Source: Hydrogenophilus sp. (GTDB taxonomy: Bacteria > Pseudomonadota > Gammaproteobacteria > Burkholderiales > Thiobacillaceae). From it: a DNA stretch of 64,000 bases. A program made the position numbers and the translations under genes. The notes below the pieces were generated by a model. It saw only the letters and a list, made by a program, of their open reading frames with translations. It did not search any database and was not told the DNA's origin. Below are positions 20,516 through 29,510 of this stretch, in pieces (position 1 is the stretch's first letter; each line of letters starts with the position of its first letter). The stretch spans positions 62,001-126,000 of the forward strand of contig DYFK01000011.1 of assembly GCA_020725265.1 (NCBI GenBank), read 5' to 3'.

Positions 20516-21775
20516 ATGCCCGATAGTAGCGGGATTGTCCGTCCCGCCACCGCGATGAACCCGCCTCCACATCCCGCCAGTCCGATTTCTCCGGGGCGTC
20601 GCCTGGGCGCCGGTTTCGCGTTGCTGATCGTGTTGATGATCGCGCTGGTGGCGCACGCGGTCTGGCACATCCGAGATCTGGAACAACGGATGCATACTCT
20701 CGCCGAAGTCCGCAACCGAACCATCCAGCTCGCCACCGATCTGCAGGAGGCCTCCTACAACCTGCACAACGCCCTGGTTTACCAGGCGCTGGCGACCGAC
20801 CCGTTCGAACGCGACGACAACTTCCAGCTCTACAACCGCTGGGTCTTTCAGGTCGGCAAGGCGCGCGCGGCGTTGAAGGAAATGGCGCTGGATGATTTCG
20901 AGCGCGACAACCTGGCCCGCCAGGATCCGCTGGTTCACGAGATCGCGCAGATGCATGAAACCGTCATCGATCTCGCCGCGCGGGGAGACCGCGATCTGGC
21001 GCAGGACCAACTGGCCGTGGTGTTGCGTCCGCTCAACCTGCGCTACACGGAGATGGTCGACGAACTGCGCCGACACGCCCGCGACCGCATCACCGAAGCC
21101 CTGGCCGACACCCGCGACGCCACCCGTCAGGCGATCACCCTGCACCTGACCCTGGGCGGTCTGCTGCTGGCATTGGCGCTGTTGATCTCGATCGTCACCA
21201 GCCGGCTGCTGAAACGGCACACGGAAACCATCCTCGGCCAGATGGCGGCGCTGGAGGAGGCAGGTTCCCGCCTGGAGCATCAGGCCAATCACGATCCGCT
21301 CACCGGCCTGGCCAACCGCGCGCTGTTCTATCGGCGCCTGGAGGACGCCATCGTCCACGCTGGCCAGGAGGATTTTTCACTGGCGGTGATGTATGTCGAT
21401 CTCGATGATTTCAAGCTGGTCAATGACACTCATGGCCATGCCATGGGCGATGCGTTGCTGCGCGAGGTCGCCGACCGGCTGCGCCGGGTGGTGCGGGTCG
21501 CGGATACTGTCGCCCGCCTGGGGGGTGACGAGTTCGCGGTGTTGCTGATGGGTATCGACAAGACCACGGAATGCCCGGAACTGTGCGACAAGATCGAACA
21601 GGCGGTGACCGAGCCGTTCCTGGTCGACGGCATCGCGCTGAGCCCGGCGTGCAGCATCGGTCACGCCATTTTCCCGAAGGACGGCGACAGCCTGGACAAC
21701 CTGCTGGCGTCCGCCGACACCCACATGTATCAGGTCAAGCGAGCGCGTAAAGGCGATCGCGGCGAGGCCGGCTGA
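20516..21775 (+). CDS. Membrane diguanylate cyclase (GGDEF)
   Basis: Predicted to make cyclic di-GMP from two GTP. About 419 residues: membrane helix (near LGAGFALLIVLMIALVAHAVW), a helical periplasmic sensor of about 150 residues resembling the four-helix type found in chemoreceptors, a second helix (LTLGGLLLALALLISIVTS), then a GGDEF domain with DPLTGLANRALFYRRL, DDFKLVNDTHGHAMGD and an intact LGGDEFAV active site. No RxxD inhibitory site is obvious five residues before it. The start is uncertain: ATGs at 20438, 20474, 20516 and 20555 are in frame and none has a strong ribosome site. Its end lies 19 bases from the convergent gspD. Confidence 0.9.
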   Translation: MPDSSGIVRPATAMNPPPHPASPISPGRRLGAGFALLIVLMIALVAHAVWHIRDLEQRMHTLAEVRNRTIQLATDLQEASYNLHNALVYQALATDPFERDDNFQLYNRWVFQVGKARAALKEMALDDFERDNLARQDPLVHEIAQMHETVIDLAARGDRDLAQDQLAVVLRPLNLRYTEMVDELRRHARDRITEALADTRDATRQAITLHLTLGGLLLALALLISIVTSRLLKRHTETILGQMAALEEAGSRLEHQANHDPLTGLANRALFYRRLEDAIVHAGQEDFSLAVMYVDLDDFKLVNDTHGHAMGDALLREVADRLRRVVRVADTVARLGGDEFAVLLMGIDKTTECPELCDKIEQAVTEPFLVDGIALSPACSIGHAIFPKDGDSLDNLLASADTHMYQVKRARKGDRGEAG

Positions 21776-21794
21776 ACGCCACCACCGGTGGGCA

Positions 21795-24041
21795 TTACCG
21801 TCTGGGCGTCGCGCCCAGTTCGGTGGTGGTCGCCTTCAGACGCAGTGGCACCGGACCGCTGGCGGGCGCGTCCGGGGTTTCCCGACTCGCGGCAGGATCA
21901 ACGGCGGTTTCGTAGCGGCTGCTGTCCAGACTCCGGATCATGTCCTCCAAGCCGTAAATGCGGCGCCGGTATTCCTCGGTCACGGCGGTCGCCTGCTTGA
22001 CGGTCTGCAACACCCTGGGCGTGATCAGCACGATCAGCTCGGTGCGGTTGTCGGAGCGCGTCTGGGTACCGAACAATCCTCCGACCAGCGGAATCTGGGA
22101 AAGCAGTGGCAGACCTTCGGAACCACGCCCGGTCTCTTCCTTGATCAGGCCGGCCATGATCAGGGTTTCGCCGGATTGCACGGTGACCGTGCTTTGCGCC
22201 GAGCGCTTCTGGATGGTCGGTGAGTCGATGGTGGAGGAAGTTGTCTTGCTGGCGTTGCTGATTTCCTGATTGATCTCCAGCGTGACCAGACCGCTGGCGT
22301 TGACACGTGGGGTCACCGTCAGCATGACGCCAGTGTCCAGATACTGGACACTGCTGATGACACCGGTGGCGGTATTGGTCGCCGACTGGGTCTGGGTGAT
22401 GGTGGGCACCCGGTCGCCGACCTGGATCGAGGCCTTCTGGTTGTCGGCCACCGTGATGTGCGGCGAGGAGATGATCTTGAGCTTGGAATCGGTCGCCAGC
22501 ATGTTGAGCACCGCGCTGATGTCGCCGGACTTGCTGGTCCACGAATAGGCGAGTCCGGGCGCCAGTTTCTCGATGCCGGTGGCGCCGGTGTCGAGCTGAC
22601 CGGAGATGCGATTGCCGTTTTTCATGAACCATTCGAGACCGAAGGTCAGCTCGTCCTTCAGAGAGATTTCGGCGATGGTCACTTCGATCAACACCTGGCG
22701 CGGCACCACGTCGAGCTTGCGCAACGCGGTCTCGATGGCCTCGTAATCGGCGGCGCTGGCAAGGATCAACAGAGCGTTGTTGTCCTTGTCGGCGATCACG
22801 CGCACGTCCTGGGGCAATGCCAGGGAATCGCCACCGCCGGCACCCGCCGGCGGCGCCGCGGCCGGACGCGTTTCCGACGGCCTGGCCTCGGCCGGCCGCG
22901 ACTCCGTGGATTTGATTTCCACCGGCTGGGCGCCTGGCGCCAGGGTCGGCGAAGGCATGGCCTTGGCGGCGGATTTCTTGCCGAAGGCATCGTTGAGCAG
23001 GCTGGCAAGCAGGTCGGCCTTGCCGTTCTGCACCGGGTAGACAAACAGGCGCGGACCACCACCACCCGAACCGCTGCGATCCAGGCGCTCGATCCAGATG
23101 CGCGCCTGGTCGAGATATTTGACCTGTGGCGTCACCACCAGCAGGGCATTGAGCCGTTCGATCGGCACCAGACGCAAGGCGCCGGCCAGCGGCCCCAGGT
23201 TCTTGTCGCCGAACAGCTTCTCGATGTCGCCAATGGCGGTCTTGACGTCGATATTCTGTAAGGTGAACAGGCCGACCGACATGCCGGCGATCCAGTCGAC
23301 GTCGAACATGTCGATGGTCTCGAACATGTGCCGCAACTCCGGCTCGGTGCCGGACAGGACCAGCAGGTTGCGCAACAGATCGACGCGCACCGCGCCCGGC
23401 TCGGGCAATACCGGCTCCAGCAGCTTGGCCATATCGGCGGCGCCGATGAACTTGAGCGGCACCACCTGGATGCTGTAGCCATTGGCCAACGGTTTGCCGA
23501 TCTCGCCCAAACGCGGCGTCAGGTTGCCCTTGCCGGCCATGTTCGAGGGCACCACCTGATTGACGCCGTCCTCCTGCTTGAGCAGCACGGCACCGCTCAT
23601 GCGCAGCACGGTTTCCAGGGTCGGCAGCACGGCGGCGCGAGGAATCGGTCGCTTGGTATGAAGCGTGATGGTCCCGGCCACGCGCGGGTCCATGATGTAG
23701 CTTTCCTTGAGGATGTCGGAGAGGATGGTCTTGACCACTTCCCGTAAATCCGCGCCCTCGAAATTGAGCGTGACCTCGCCCTTCTTGTCCTGATGGGTCT
23801 GGATGGTCGGCGCCTTGACCATGACGCCGGTGCCTGGAAACAGGCGGACCTTGTCGTCCTCGGGCTGCTTGCCGCCGAAGGAACGGGTCTGATACTGGTG
23901 CGGCGCCGATTTCAAGGTCGGTTTGGCCTCGTCCGAGGGTTTGTCGCCGACGCCGGCGCAACCGGTCGCAAGCAAGGCTACCAGCAGTGGCGGGAGCAGG
24001 CGAACGCCATGCCGGGGCTGAGTCGATTTTCCGCGTTTCAT
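21795..24041 (-). CDS. gspD: Type II secretion outer-membrane secretin
   Basis: Forms the outer-membrane channel through which folded proteins leave the cell. The 748-residue lipoprotein precursor has signal LLVALLATGC (Cys28 lipidated), N0-N3 periplasmic domains (for example LNFEGADLREVVKTIL and repeats of IERLNALLVVTPQ), a Pro/Ala/Ser-rich insert (about 365-395) and the secretin core with VPLLSQIPLVGGLFGTQ and TELIVLITPRVL. The lipobox means it may reach the outer membrane without a separate pilotin. It is the last gene of the gsp operon rather than an early one, as in many betaproteobacteria. Confidence 0.95.
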   Translation of the reverse strand: MKRGKSTQPRHGVRLLPPLLVALLATGCAGVGDKPSDEAKPTLKSAPHQYQTRSFGGKQPEDDKVRLFPGTGVMVKAPTIQTHQDKKGEVTLNFEGADLREVVKTILSDILKESYIMDPRVAGTITLHTKRPIPRAAVLPTLETVLRMSGAVLLKQEDGVNQVVPSNMAGKGNLTPRLGEIGKPLANGYSIQVVPLKFIGAADMAKLLEPVLPEPGAVRVDLLRNLLVLSGTEPELRHMFETIDMFDVDWIAGMSVGLFTLQNIDVKTAIGDIEKLFGDKNLGPLAGALRLVPIERLNALLVVTPQVKYLDQARIWIERLDRSGSGGGGPRLFVYPVQNGKADLLASLLNDAFGKKSAAKAMPSPTLAPGAQPVEIKSTESRPAEARPSETRPAAAPPAGAGGGDSLALPQDVRVIADKDNNALLILASAADYEAIETALRKLDVVPRQVLIEVTIAEISLKDELTFGLEWFMKNGNRISGQLDTGATGIEKLAPGLAYSWTSKSGDISAVLNMLATDSKLKIISSPHITVADNQKASIQVGDRVPTITQTQSATNTATGVISSVQYLDTGVMLTVTPRVNASGLVTLEINQEISNASKTTSSTIDSPTIQKRSAQSTVTVQSGETLIMAGLIKEETGRGSEGLPLLSQIPLVGGLFGTQTRSDNRTELIVLITPRVLQTVKQATAVTEEYRRRIYGLEDMIRSLDSSRYETAVDPAASRETPDAPASGPVPLRLKATTTELGATPRR

Positions 24042-24103
24042 CTTCGTGCCTTCAGAGTCTCGGGGCGCGCCGGCCAGTCCGGGCGGTACGGGGTTGCTTC
24101 ATG

Positions 24104-24724
24104 TCAGTTCCTCGCCGGCACGCGCCGCAGCGCGCGCGCGGCCTGGGTGGCGGCGGCGTTGCCCGGTGGCACGGCCGCGGCCGGTGGCACGACCGCGGCC
24201 GGCGACGCCGCCTTGGGGCTGGGCGCGACCTTCATCACCAGCACCTCGATGTCGTCGTACTGGCTGAGCGTGGCGCGCTCCGGTTCCACCGACTGGATCA
24301 GGATGCCATTGATGGTCTGCCCCTGCTCGACCCGCCGGGTCTTGCCGCTGGCCACGTCTCGCAACACCACGTAACTGGCCTCGGGCAGGATCATCGTGCC
24401 CATCAACTGGAACTGGCCCTTCTGCATGGTCGGCTTGGGCGGCGGTTCTGGTGGTGGTGGTGGTGGTGGCGGCGGCGGCGGCCGACGGCTGGGCACGAAC
24501 AAGGGCCGCTCCAGCGTCTGGCGAAAATGTTTCTCGGCCGCTGGCAAGGTGAAATCGGCGGGCAGGGTCACGGTCACCGGCTCGGCGGTCATCGTCACCG
24601 GCTCCGGGACTTCCAGGTGGGGCTGCCCTCCCCAATCGAGCCGGTCGCCGATCACCACGGCCAAGCCGGTGTTGAGCGCGGCCCAGCCCAGGAACGCAAG
24701 GTGTCTAACGTCGAGCGGGAGCAT
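24104..24724 (-). CDS. Type II secretion GspC/GspN-like inner-membrane protein
   Basis: A 206-residue protein with a short N-terminal membrane helix (LAFLGWAALNTGLAVVIG), a periplasmic linker containing eleven consecutive prolines and a homology-region-like beta domain (FQLMGTMILPEASYVVLRD through QGQTINGILIQSVEPE), then an Ala/Pro tail. The beta domain resembles the HR domain of GspC, which contacts the N0 domain of GspD; its position between gspM and gspD fits GspC or the GspN of reduced systems. The start overlaps gspM by 20 bases. There is no PDZ domain. Confidence 0.8.
   Translation of the reverse strand: MLPLDVRHLAFLGWAALNTGLAVVIGDRLDWGGQPHLEVPEPVTMTAEPVTVTLPADFTLPAAEKHFRQTLERPLFVPSRRPPPPPPPPPPPEPPPKPTMQKGQFQLMGTMILPEASYVVLRDVASGKTRRVEQGQTINGILIQSVEPERATLSQYDDIEVLVMKVAPSPKAASPAAVVPPAAAVPPGNAAATQAARALRRVPARN
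24450..24482. repeat. Trinucleotide microsatellite (GGT)6(GGC)5
   Basis: A pure triplet run that encodes the eleven-proline stretch of the GspC/N-like protein on the minus strand. Copy-number change would alter linker length without a frameshift. Confidence 0.9.
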
Positions 24725-25298
24725 CGTTCTTCCTGATCCGGGCCAGGCCGGATACGTCCATTTGCAGCATGACCTCGGGCTCGACATCGTGACGCGGCAC
24801 GAAATTACCGCGCACCGTCGACTGCACCGCGAGATTGTCAACGAACAGATAAGGCTGCGTCGCCTCCAGGGAATGCAGCATCTGCTGGACACCGCCCAGC
24901 TTGCCGCGCAGGCGCATGTTCAGGGAAATCTGGCGATAACCGTCGTGATCCTTGTGCGGCGCCACCTGCATGCTCTCGGCGCGCAGGCCGTTGGCCTCGA
25001 TCAGGGTCTGGACGATTTGCTGGATATCGGCCGCCGCCAGCGCCGGCGCGCTCGCCTTCAGGAAAAACTTGTCGGCATCGCGCGTCTTGATGTCGGTGAT
25101 CGCCCGCTCATAATCGACGCGCATGCCCGCGATCCGGTTGTAGCGGGCGAGCAGGTCGAGCTGGGTCTCGATGGCGGCGTCGTAATGAGCATGCAGGCGC
25201 CGATCGATCTCGATCACCGCGTAAACGGCGGCCACGATCAGGGCAATCAGCAGCCCTAACGCCAGGGCACGGCTTTCGGCGGGACGCAACGGTCGCAT
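24705..25298 (-). CDS. gspM: Type II secretion inner-membrane protein GspM
   Basis: A 197-residue bitopic protein: short cytoplasmic start, membrane helix (ALALGLLIALIVAAVYAVI), then a coiled region and a ferredoxin-like periplasmic domain (ADIQQIVQTLIEANGLRAES through LHSLEATQPYLFVDNLAV) of the GspM/PilO kind. It should pair with GspL in the inner-membrane platform. The ATG at 25298 overlaps the gspL stop as TGATG. Confidence 0.88.
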   Translation of the reverse strand: MRPLRPAESRALALGLLIALIVAAVYAVIEIDRRLHAHYDAAIETQLDLLARYNRIAGMRVDYERAITDIKTRDADKFFLKASAPALAAADIQQIVQTLIEANGLRAESMQVAPHKDHDGYRQISLNMRLRGKLGGVQQMLHSLEATQPYLFVDNLAVQSTVRGNFVPRHDVEPEVMLQMDVSGLARIRKNDAPARR

Positions 25299-26548
25299 CA
25301 ACGAGTCCTTTCCGCCGGTTTCGTGCCAGCTGGCTGGCGTGGCTTGGCCTGGGCGCGCCGGGCCGCCGCTTCCGCCTTCGCCTTTTCGCGCGCCTCCGCC
25401 TCCGCCTTCTGGGCGGCGACCACCTCCTCCAGCGTGAAGACCTTAAGGCGCGCGGCGAGCTGGAAACGCTCCAGGTTGTTGCGACCTTTCACCAGCGGCG
25501 AGCGGAATGCCGCGTCCTCGGTCAGGCGGGATTTTTCGAACAGTCGGATCAGTCCGGTGGACGAGCCGGTCTCGCCATGCACGATCAGTTCATGCCCCTT
25601 GATTTCGAGTTGGTTCAGCCAGGTGTCGTCGGGCAGCAGGCGGGTGGTTTCCTCGATCAGCGCGACCGCCGCCGGCCGCGCGTATTTCCTTTCCAGCGGG
25701 TACCGGTAGTCGGCGGTGACCCGTTCCAGCTCCTGGCGCAAATCCTCGATCGCGGCGGCTTTCTGTTTCGCCGGGCCAACCTGAGCGATCAAGGCGATGG
25801 CGACTTCCCGCTTCTGCCAGAGCGGCACCGCGAAGGCCCCAGCGATCAGCGCCAGCGTCACCAGTGCCATGACCGCGTAGCCCAGCCAGGTCAGCCAGCT
25901 GGTCGCGGGGCGGGCATGGGGCGGCAACAGATTGGCGTAGCGCGGGATACCGATGATTTCATCGATCGGCGAGACGGTGGCGGCCTCGCGCCCCCATGCG
26001 CGCAGCAACGCCAGCGATTCGTCGATCGGGCGCCGGGCCGCCACGGTCAGCTCGACGCCGAAGCGTTCGGCATGGCCGGGGTCGACGCCCAGCTCACGAT
26101 GGTCGAAATGCGCCTGATCGGCATTGAACGGGGTATGGCGGCCAAGTTCGAAACCCAGCACCTGGCGCAGGTTGGCCCTGGCCATGGCAGGCAGGACGAT
26201 GCGCTTGCGCAACACCCGATCGGCGGGAATGGCGATGCCGATCGGATGGCGCCGATGGCGCCGGATCAGGGTATCGAATTCGAGTTTGCGAGCGGCCGGA
26301 TCGGCCTGGCTGGCCAGGTCGATCCGGCCGATCTCCTGGGCACCACTCTTCTGGTAACGACGGAAAACCGCCTGGCGTTCATCCGCTTCCATCCACACGA
26401 AGCCAGAGGCGGCACGCGGATATGGGCGCAGCCGCGCCGGGACAAGTCCGACGAGTTCGCGGCCCCACCAACGGAAAAAGTGCCGAATGCCGGCGAAACT
26501 GCCGGTCGCGGCGCCTGGCGCGCGGATTGACGGGTAACTGCCGGCCAT
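25298..26548 (-). CDS. gspL: Type II secretion inner-membrane protein GspL (PilN-like)
   Basis: A 416-residue platform protein. The cytoplasmic part (to about 210) has a PilM/actin-like fold remnant with RKRIVLPAMARANLRQVLGFEL, which recruits the GspE ATPase in known systems. One membrane helix follows (about 222-245, GYAVMALVTLALIAGAFAVP), then a PilN-like periplasmic domain (LIEETTRLLPDDTWLNQLEI) and a Lys/Ala-rich coiled tail (KAEAEAREKAKAEAAARRA). Its stop is coupled to the gspM start. Confidence 0.9.
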   Translation of the reverse strand: MAGSYPSIRAPGAATGSFAGIRHFFRWWGRELVGLVPARLRPYPRAASGFVWMEADERQAVFRRYQKSGAQEIGRIDLASQADPAARKLEFDTLIRRHRRHPIGIAIPADRVLRKRIVLPAMARANLRQVLGFELGRHTPFNADQAHFDHRELGVDPGHAERFGVELTVAARRPIDESLALLRAWGREAATVSPIDEIIGIPRYANLLPPHARPATSWLTWLGYAVMALVTLALIAGAFAVPLWQKREVAIALIAQVGPAKQKAAAIEDLRQELERVTADYRYPLERKYARPAAVALIEETTRLLPDDTWLNQLEIKGHELIVHGETGSSTGLIRLFEKSRLTEDAAFRSPLVKGRNNLERFQLAARLKVFTLEEVVAAQKAEAEAREKAKAEAAARRAQAKPRQPAGTKPAERTR

Positions 26549-26566
26549 GTCTGTTCGTCGAACGTC

Positions 26567-27499
26567 TCAGGGAGTAACGGGTGAATCGGTCCGCGCGGCG
26601 GGACGCGGTCTATCTTCCCGCCAATCCAGGAAGGCATAGGGATGGCTGGAATCGCCTCCCGTCAGCCTGACCACGGCTTCGCGCACGAAAACCTCGCCGC
26701 CAGCCAACGTCGCTTCGGACCGAAAATTATATACCACGCCGCCAGCCCCCCCCGAGAACGCCGCCGCCGGCGGGAATGGGGGGGGCGGCAGGCCTTCTTC
26801 CAGCGCCGCCTGACGATCCGCCAGATAGGTTTCCACCGCGGCCGGGTCGACATCGGGAATCGCCATCAGCACCTGGCGCGGCGCCAGCGCGGGATTGAAG
26901 CCGGCCGAACCGGAATGAACGGTCAGCGCGCCGGCCACACCGGCATAGATCTCCGGGGTCATGCCCAGTACCGACTTGAGTTCATCAATGGTCCGGAAAT
27001 TGGCGTTGGCAGGCACATGCTTGAGGCCCGCGGCCCGGTAATCGTCGCGCTCGGCGCCGGATGGGCGCGCCAGATCGTCGTTGTCGCGCCAGTCCTGGAT
27101 GGCGTCGACCAGCGCGATGGCGTCGCCCTCCTCGACGCCGGCCGAACGGAACAGCCCGACCAGCAGCGGTGCCTGGGCGTTGTTGAGGTCGATGAAGGCG
27201 GATTCGTCGACCGTCGTGACACGCACCCCGGCGTCATCCAGCGTGAAGGAATGAGTCCGCCCATCCGCTCGCCAGCGTTCACCATCGGCCACCGGACGCG
27301 ACATCTCGTGGATGGCCCGATGCACGCCGGCGTCGGCATAGGCCCGCGCTTTCGCCAACGCGACCTGGTTGCCGCCGATCAGCACCTGAGTGCGCGCGCT
27401 GAGGACGAAACTGGACACGATGACGGTCAGCAACGCCACCACCCAGAGCACGATGACCAGGGCGATGCCGTGTTGCTCGGTGGCGGGTGTCGCGTTCAT
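26567..27499 (-). CDS. gspK: Type II secretion minor pseudopilin GspK
   Basis: The 310-residue pseudopilin-tip protein. An N-terminal leader ends in G before IALVIVLWVVALLTVIVSSF; GspK lacks the usual Glu5 and this one does too. The large globular domain contains DLNNAQAPLL, the DWRDNDDLARPSGAE metal-site region, FRTIDELKSVLGMTPE and a SAM-like helical part. GspK caps the pseudopilus with GspI and GspJ. Two 8-base G/C runs (26746-26753 and 26778-26785) lie in its 3' part. Its ATG overlaps the gspJ stop (ATGA). Confidence 0.93.
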   Translation of the reverse strand: MNATPATEQHGIALVIVLWVVALLTVIVSSFVLSARTQVLIGGNQVALAKARAYADAGVHRAIHEMSRPVADGERWRADGRTHSFTLDDAGVRVTTVDESAFIDLNNAQAPLLVGLFRSAGVEEGDAIALVDAIQDWRDNDDLARPSGAERDDYRAAGLKHVPANANFRTIDELKSVLGMTPEIYAGVAGALTVHSGSAGFNPALAPRQVLMAIPDVDPAAVETYLADRQAALEEGLPPPPFPPAAAFSGGAGGVVYNFRSEATLAGGEVFVREAVVRLTGGDSSHPYAFLDWREDRPRPAARTDSPVTP

Positions 27500-28167
27500 C
27501 GGCAGCGCTTGTTGAAGTCGTCCCAGACGCAGGCGGTGGCGGCGCTCTGGGCGATCGCGACGACGATATCGGGCCAGCGTTCGCCATCCTTGCCGGTCAG
27601 ACGCATGCGCAGCAGGCTGGGCAACCGGGTTTCACTATGCCATTGGTCCTGCCAGGCCGGCTCGACCAGATCGCTATCGGCGCCGAAGTAGGACCACTCG
27701 ATTTGCTCCAGCGCGCGCGCCAGCACCACCTGTTCCGAATCGTCGTCGAACTCGAATCCGGAGTCCTCCGGATCCGGCAGACGCCAGCGCATGCGCAACT
27801 CGACGCCATCATCGGCGCGCGAGCTCGTCAGCTCGACCAGATGGATGCCACCGGTACCCAGCCGAGCCGGGATCGGCGCGGCGAAACGCACGGCATCGCG
27901 CTCGCCCTCGAACGCCAGCGCTTCGGTGGTGTCTTCCCGCCGCCAGCGCAAGGGGTGGGTCATGACCAACTGCCGGCGCAGAAACTCGATCACCACGTTC
28001 TGCCGGGAACCGGCCTCGATCCGTTTCTCGCCGGCGTCCCAGCCCTGGCTGGCCAGACGCAAGCCACCATAGAGCAGGACCAGGATGAAGCCAAGCAGGG
28101 TGATGCCGATCACCATTTCCAGCAGAGTGAAGCCGGCCTGGCGGCGGTGAGCTAGCGGTGGCGTCAT
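27496..28167 (-). CDS. gspJ: Type II secretion minor pseudopilin GspJ
   Basis: A 223-residue prepilin-like protein with leader ending QAG and mature start FTLLEMVIGITLLGFILVLL. Glu5 is present. The C-terminal domain has the beta-rich GspJ pattern (VVIEFLRRQLVMTHPLRW near residue 50 and VLARALEQIEWSYFG later). It forms the tip complex with GspI and GspK. It overlaps gspK (ATGA) and gspI (4 bases). Confidence 0.92.
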   Translation of the reverse strand: MTPPLAHRRQAGFTLLEMVIGITLLGFILVLLYGGLRLASQGWDAGEKRIEAGSRQNVVIEFLRRQLVMTHPLRWRREDTTEALAFEGERDAVRFAAPIPARLGTGGIHLVELTSSRADDGVELRMRWRLPDPEDSGFEFDDDSEQVVLARALEQIEWSYFGADSDLVEPAWQDQWHSETRLPSLLRMRLTGKDGERWPDIVVAIAQSAATACVWDDFNKRCR

Positions 28168-28601
28168 GGCTTCGGCACCGCCCTGAGCGTGGTCAGGCGC
28201 AGAACGGGGGCGGCCTCGTCAGCGTCGGCCAGCGTGACGTCGAGATCGATGCGTTTGAGTTCGACCGGCGTGGCGACCGCATCGAACACCGCGTCCGCGT
28301 CCACATGTGGCGTCACCCGCGCGCTCCAGCGGTATCCAGGTTCCGCCTCGCCGCTGATTTCTCCGTCGGTCAGTGGCTTCTCGACGCCCAGCCCGGCCAG
28401 CACCGATTCCGCCACCGCCACCGCTTGCGCGCGTCGCTCGGCGTCGCCGATATTGCGCAGGCTACCGGAAAAAATGCGCATGATGGTGCCGAGCGACACC
28501 GCCAGGATGACGAAGGCGACCAGGATTTCGAGCAGAGAGAAACCGCGCTGGCGCGGGTCCGAACGGGGGAAAAGGCGACTCACGGATATCGCGCGGGTCA
28601 A
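28164..28601 (-). CDS. gspI: Type II secretion minor pseudopilin GspI
   Basis: A 145-residue prepilin-like protein; leader to G, then FSLLEILVAFVILAVSLGTIM with Glu5. GspI starts the tip complex. The start is probably TTG at 28601, overlapping the gspH stop as TTGA, which matches the coupling seen throughout the operon; a GTG at 28583 giving a shorter leader is possible. Confidence 0.9.
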   Translation of the reverse strand: MTRAISVSRLFPRSDPRQRGFSLLEILVAFVILAVSLGTIMRIFSGSLRNIGDAERRAQAVAVAESVLAGLGVEKPLTDGEISGEAEPGYRWSARVTPHVDADAVFDAVATPVELKRIDLDVTLADADEAAPVLRLTTLRAVPKP

Positions 28602-29035
28602 TCGCGGATCGCGACGTCCCCGGTCAGCCAGTCGATGTCGACCCGGTAGCGGATACCACCACTGGCGATCGTGATGGCGCCACCGGTGGAACCGCCATCC
28701 GGGTAGAAGCGAATGGCGGCGACCTTGTCGTCGACCGCCTCCGCGCGGGCGGTGAACACGGCCAGCTCGACCCGTTCCGGCAGGCGGTACTCGCGGGCAT
28801 CGCCGCTGACACGGAAACGGCGCCGCTCGACGTCAACGGTCAGCGTCGACTCCTGGCGGCCGGTGATGGCCTGGCCGCGTGCCTTACGCAAACCCGCCGC
28901 GACCTGACGGGCCGCCGCGCGGATTTCGGTACCACCACCGGACGAGAACATCGGCGGCACCAAGGCATACATCATGCCCGCCAGCGCCATCACCACCAGA
29001 ATCTCCAGCAGCGTGAAACCGCGCTGGCCACTCAC
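28598..29035 (-). CDS. gspH: Type II secretion minor pseudopilin GspH
   Basis: A 145-residue prepilin-like protein: very short leader (MSGQRG), mature start FTLLEILVVMALAGMMYALV, and a beta-rich C-terminal domain with ARQVAAGLRKARGQAI, typical of GspH/FimT. It starts with GTG at 29035, four bases after gspG ends. Confidence 0.92.
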   Translation of the reverse strand: MSGQRGFTLLEILVVMALAGMMYALVPPMFSSGGGTEIRAAARQVAAGLRKARGQAITGRQESTLTVDVERRRFRVSGDAREYRLPERVELAVFTARAEAVDDKVAAIRFYPDGGSTGGAITIASGGIRYRVDIDWLTGDVAIRD

Positions 29036-29039
29036 CGGA

Positions 29040-29474
29040 TCACCAGCTCACCAGATCTTTGTTCTCGCCATCACCGCCCTCGCGGTTGTCGGCACCGAGC
29101 GAGGACAAGTCATAGGGGCCGTGCTGGCCGGGCGAGGCATAACGGTAGTCATTACCCCAGGGATCCTTCGGCACTTCCTTTTTCTTCAGGTAGGGGCCGT
29201 TCCAGCGGTCGATGCCGCCGGGTTGCTGAACCAGCGCCTGCAAGCCCTCCTGGCTGCTCGGATAACGGCCGACGTCGAGCTTGAACAGATCCAGCGCCGA
29301 GCCGAATTCCTCGATCTGCAACTGCGCGGAATCCGACTTGGCGCCGCCCAGGTAACCGATCACGCGCGGTCCGGCCAGCGCCGCGAGCAGGCCGAGGATG
29401 ACCAGCACCACCAGCAGTTCGATCAGGGTGAAGCCACGCATCGCGCGGCCGGGATGTTTCTTGTCTGTTCGCAT
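29040..29474 (-). CDS. gspG: Type II secretion major pseudopilin GspG
   Basis: The 144-residue main subunit of the pseudopilus that pushes substrates through the secretin. Leader MRTDKKHPGRAMRG, mature start FTLIELLVVLVILGLLAALA, then GLQALVQQPGG and the calcium-site region VPKDPWGNDYRYASPGQHG near the C-terminus, all diagnostic of GspG. Confidence 0.96.
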   Translation of the reverse strand: MRTDKKHPGRAMRGFTLIELLVVLVILGLLAALAGPRVIGYLGGAKSDSAQLQIEEFGSALDLFKLDVGRYPSSQEGLQALVQQPGGIDRWNGPYLKKKEVPKDPWGNDYRYASPGQHGPYDLSSLGADNREGGDGENKDLVSW

Positions 29475-29510
29475 GGGGGACTCCGAAGTTTTCGTAAGGG
29501 GCTTTGAATC

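Noticed and set aside
21782-21791. CCACCGGTGG palindrome between the GGDEF gene and gspD as a terminator
   Set aside because: The stem is only 5 bp with no loop or T-run, so I do not call it.
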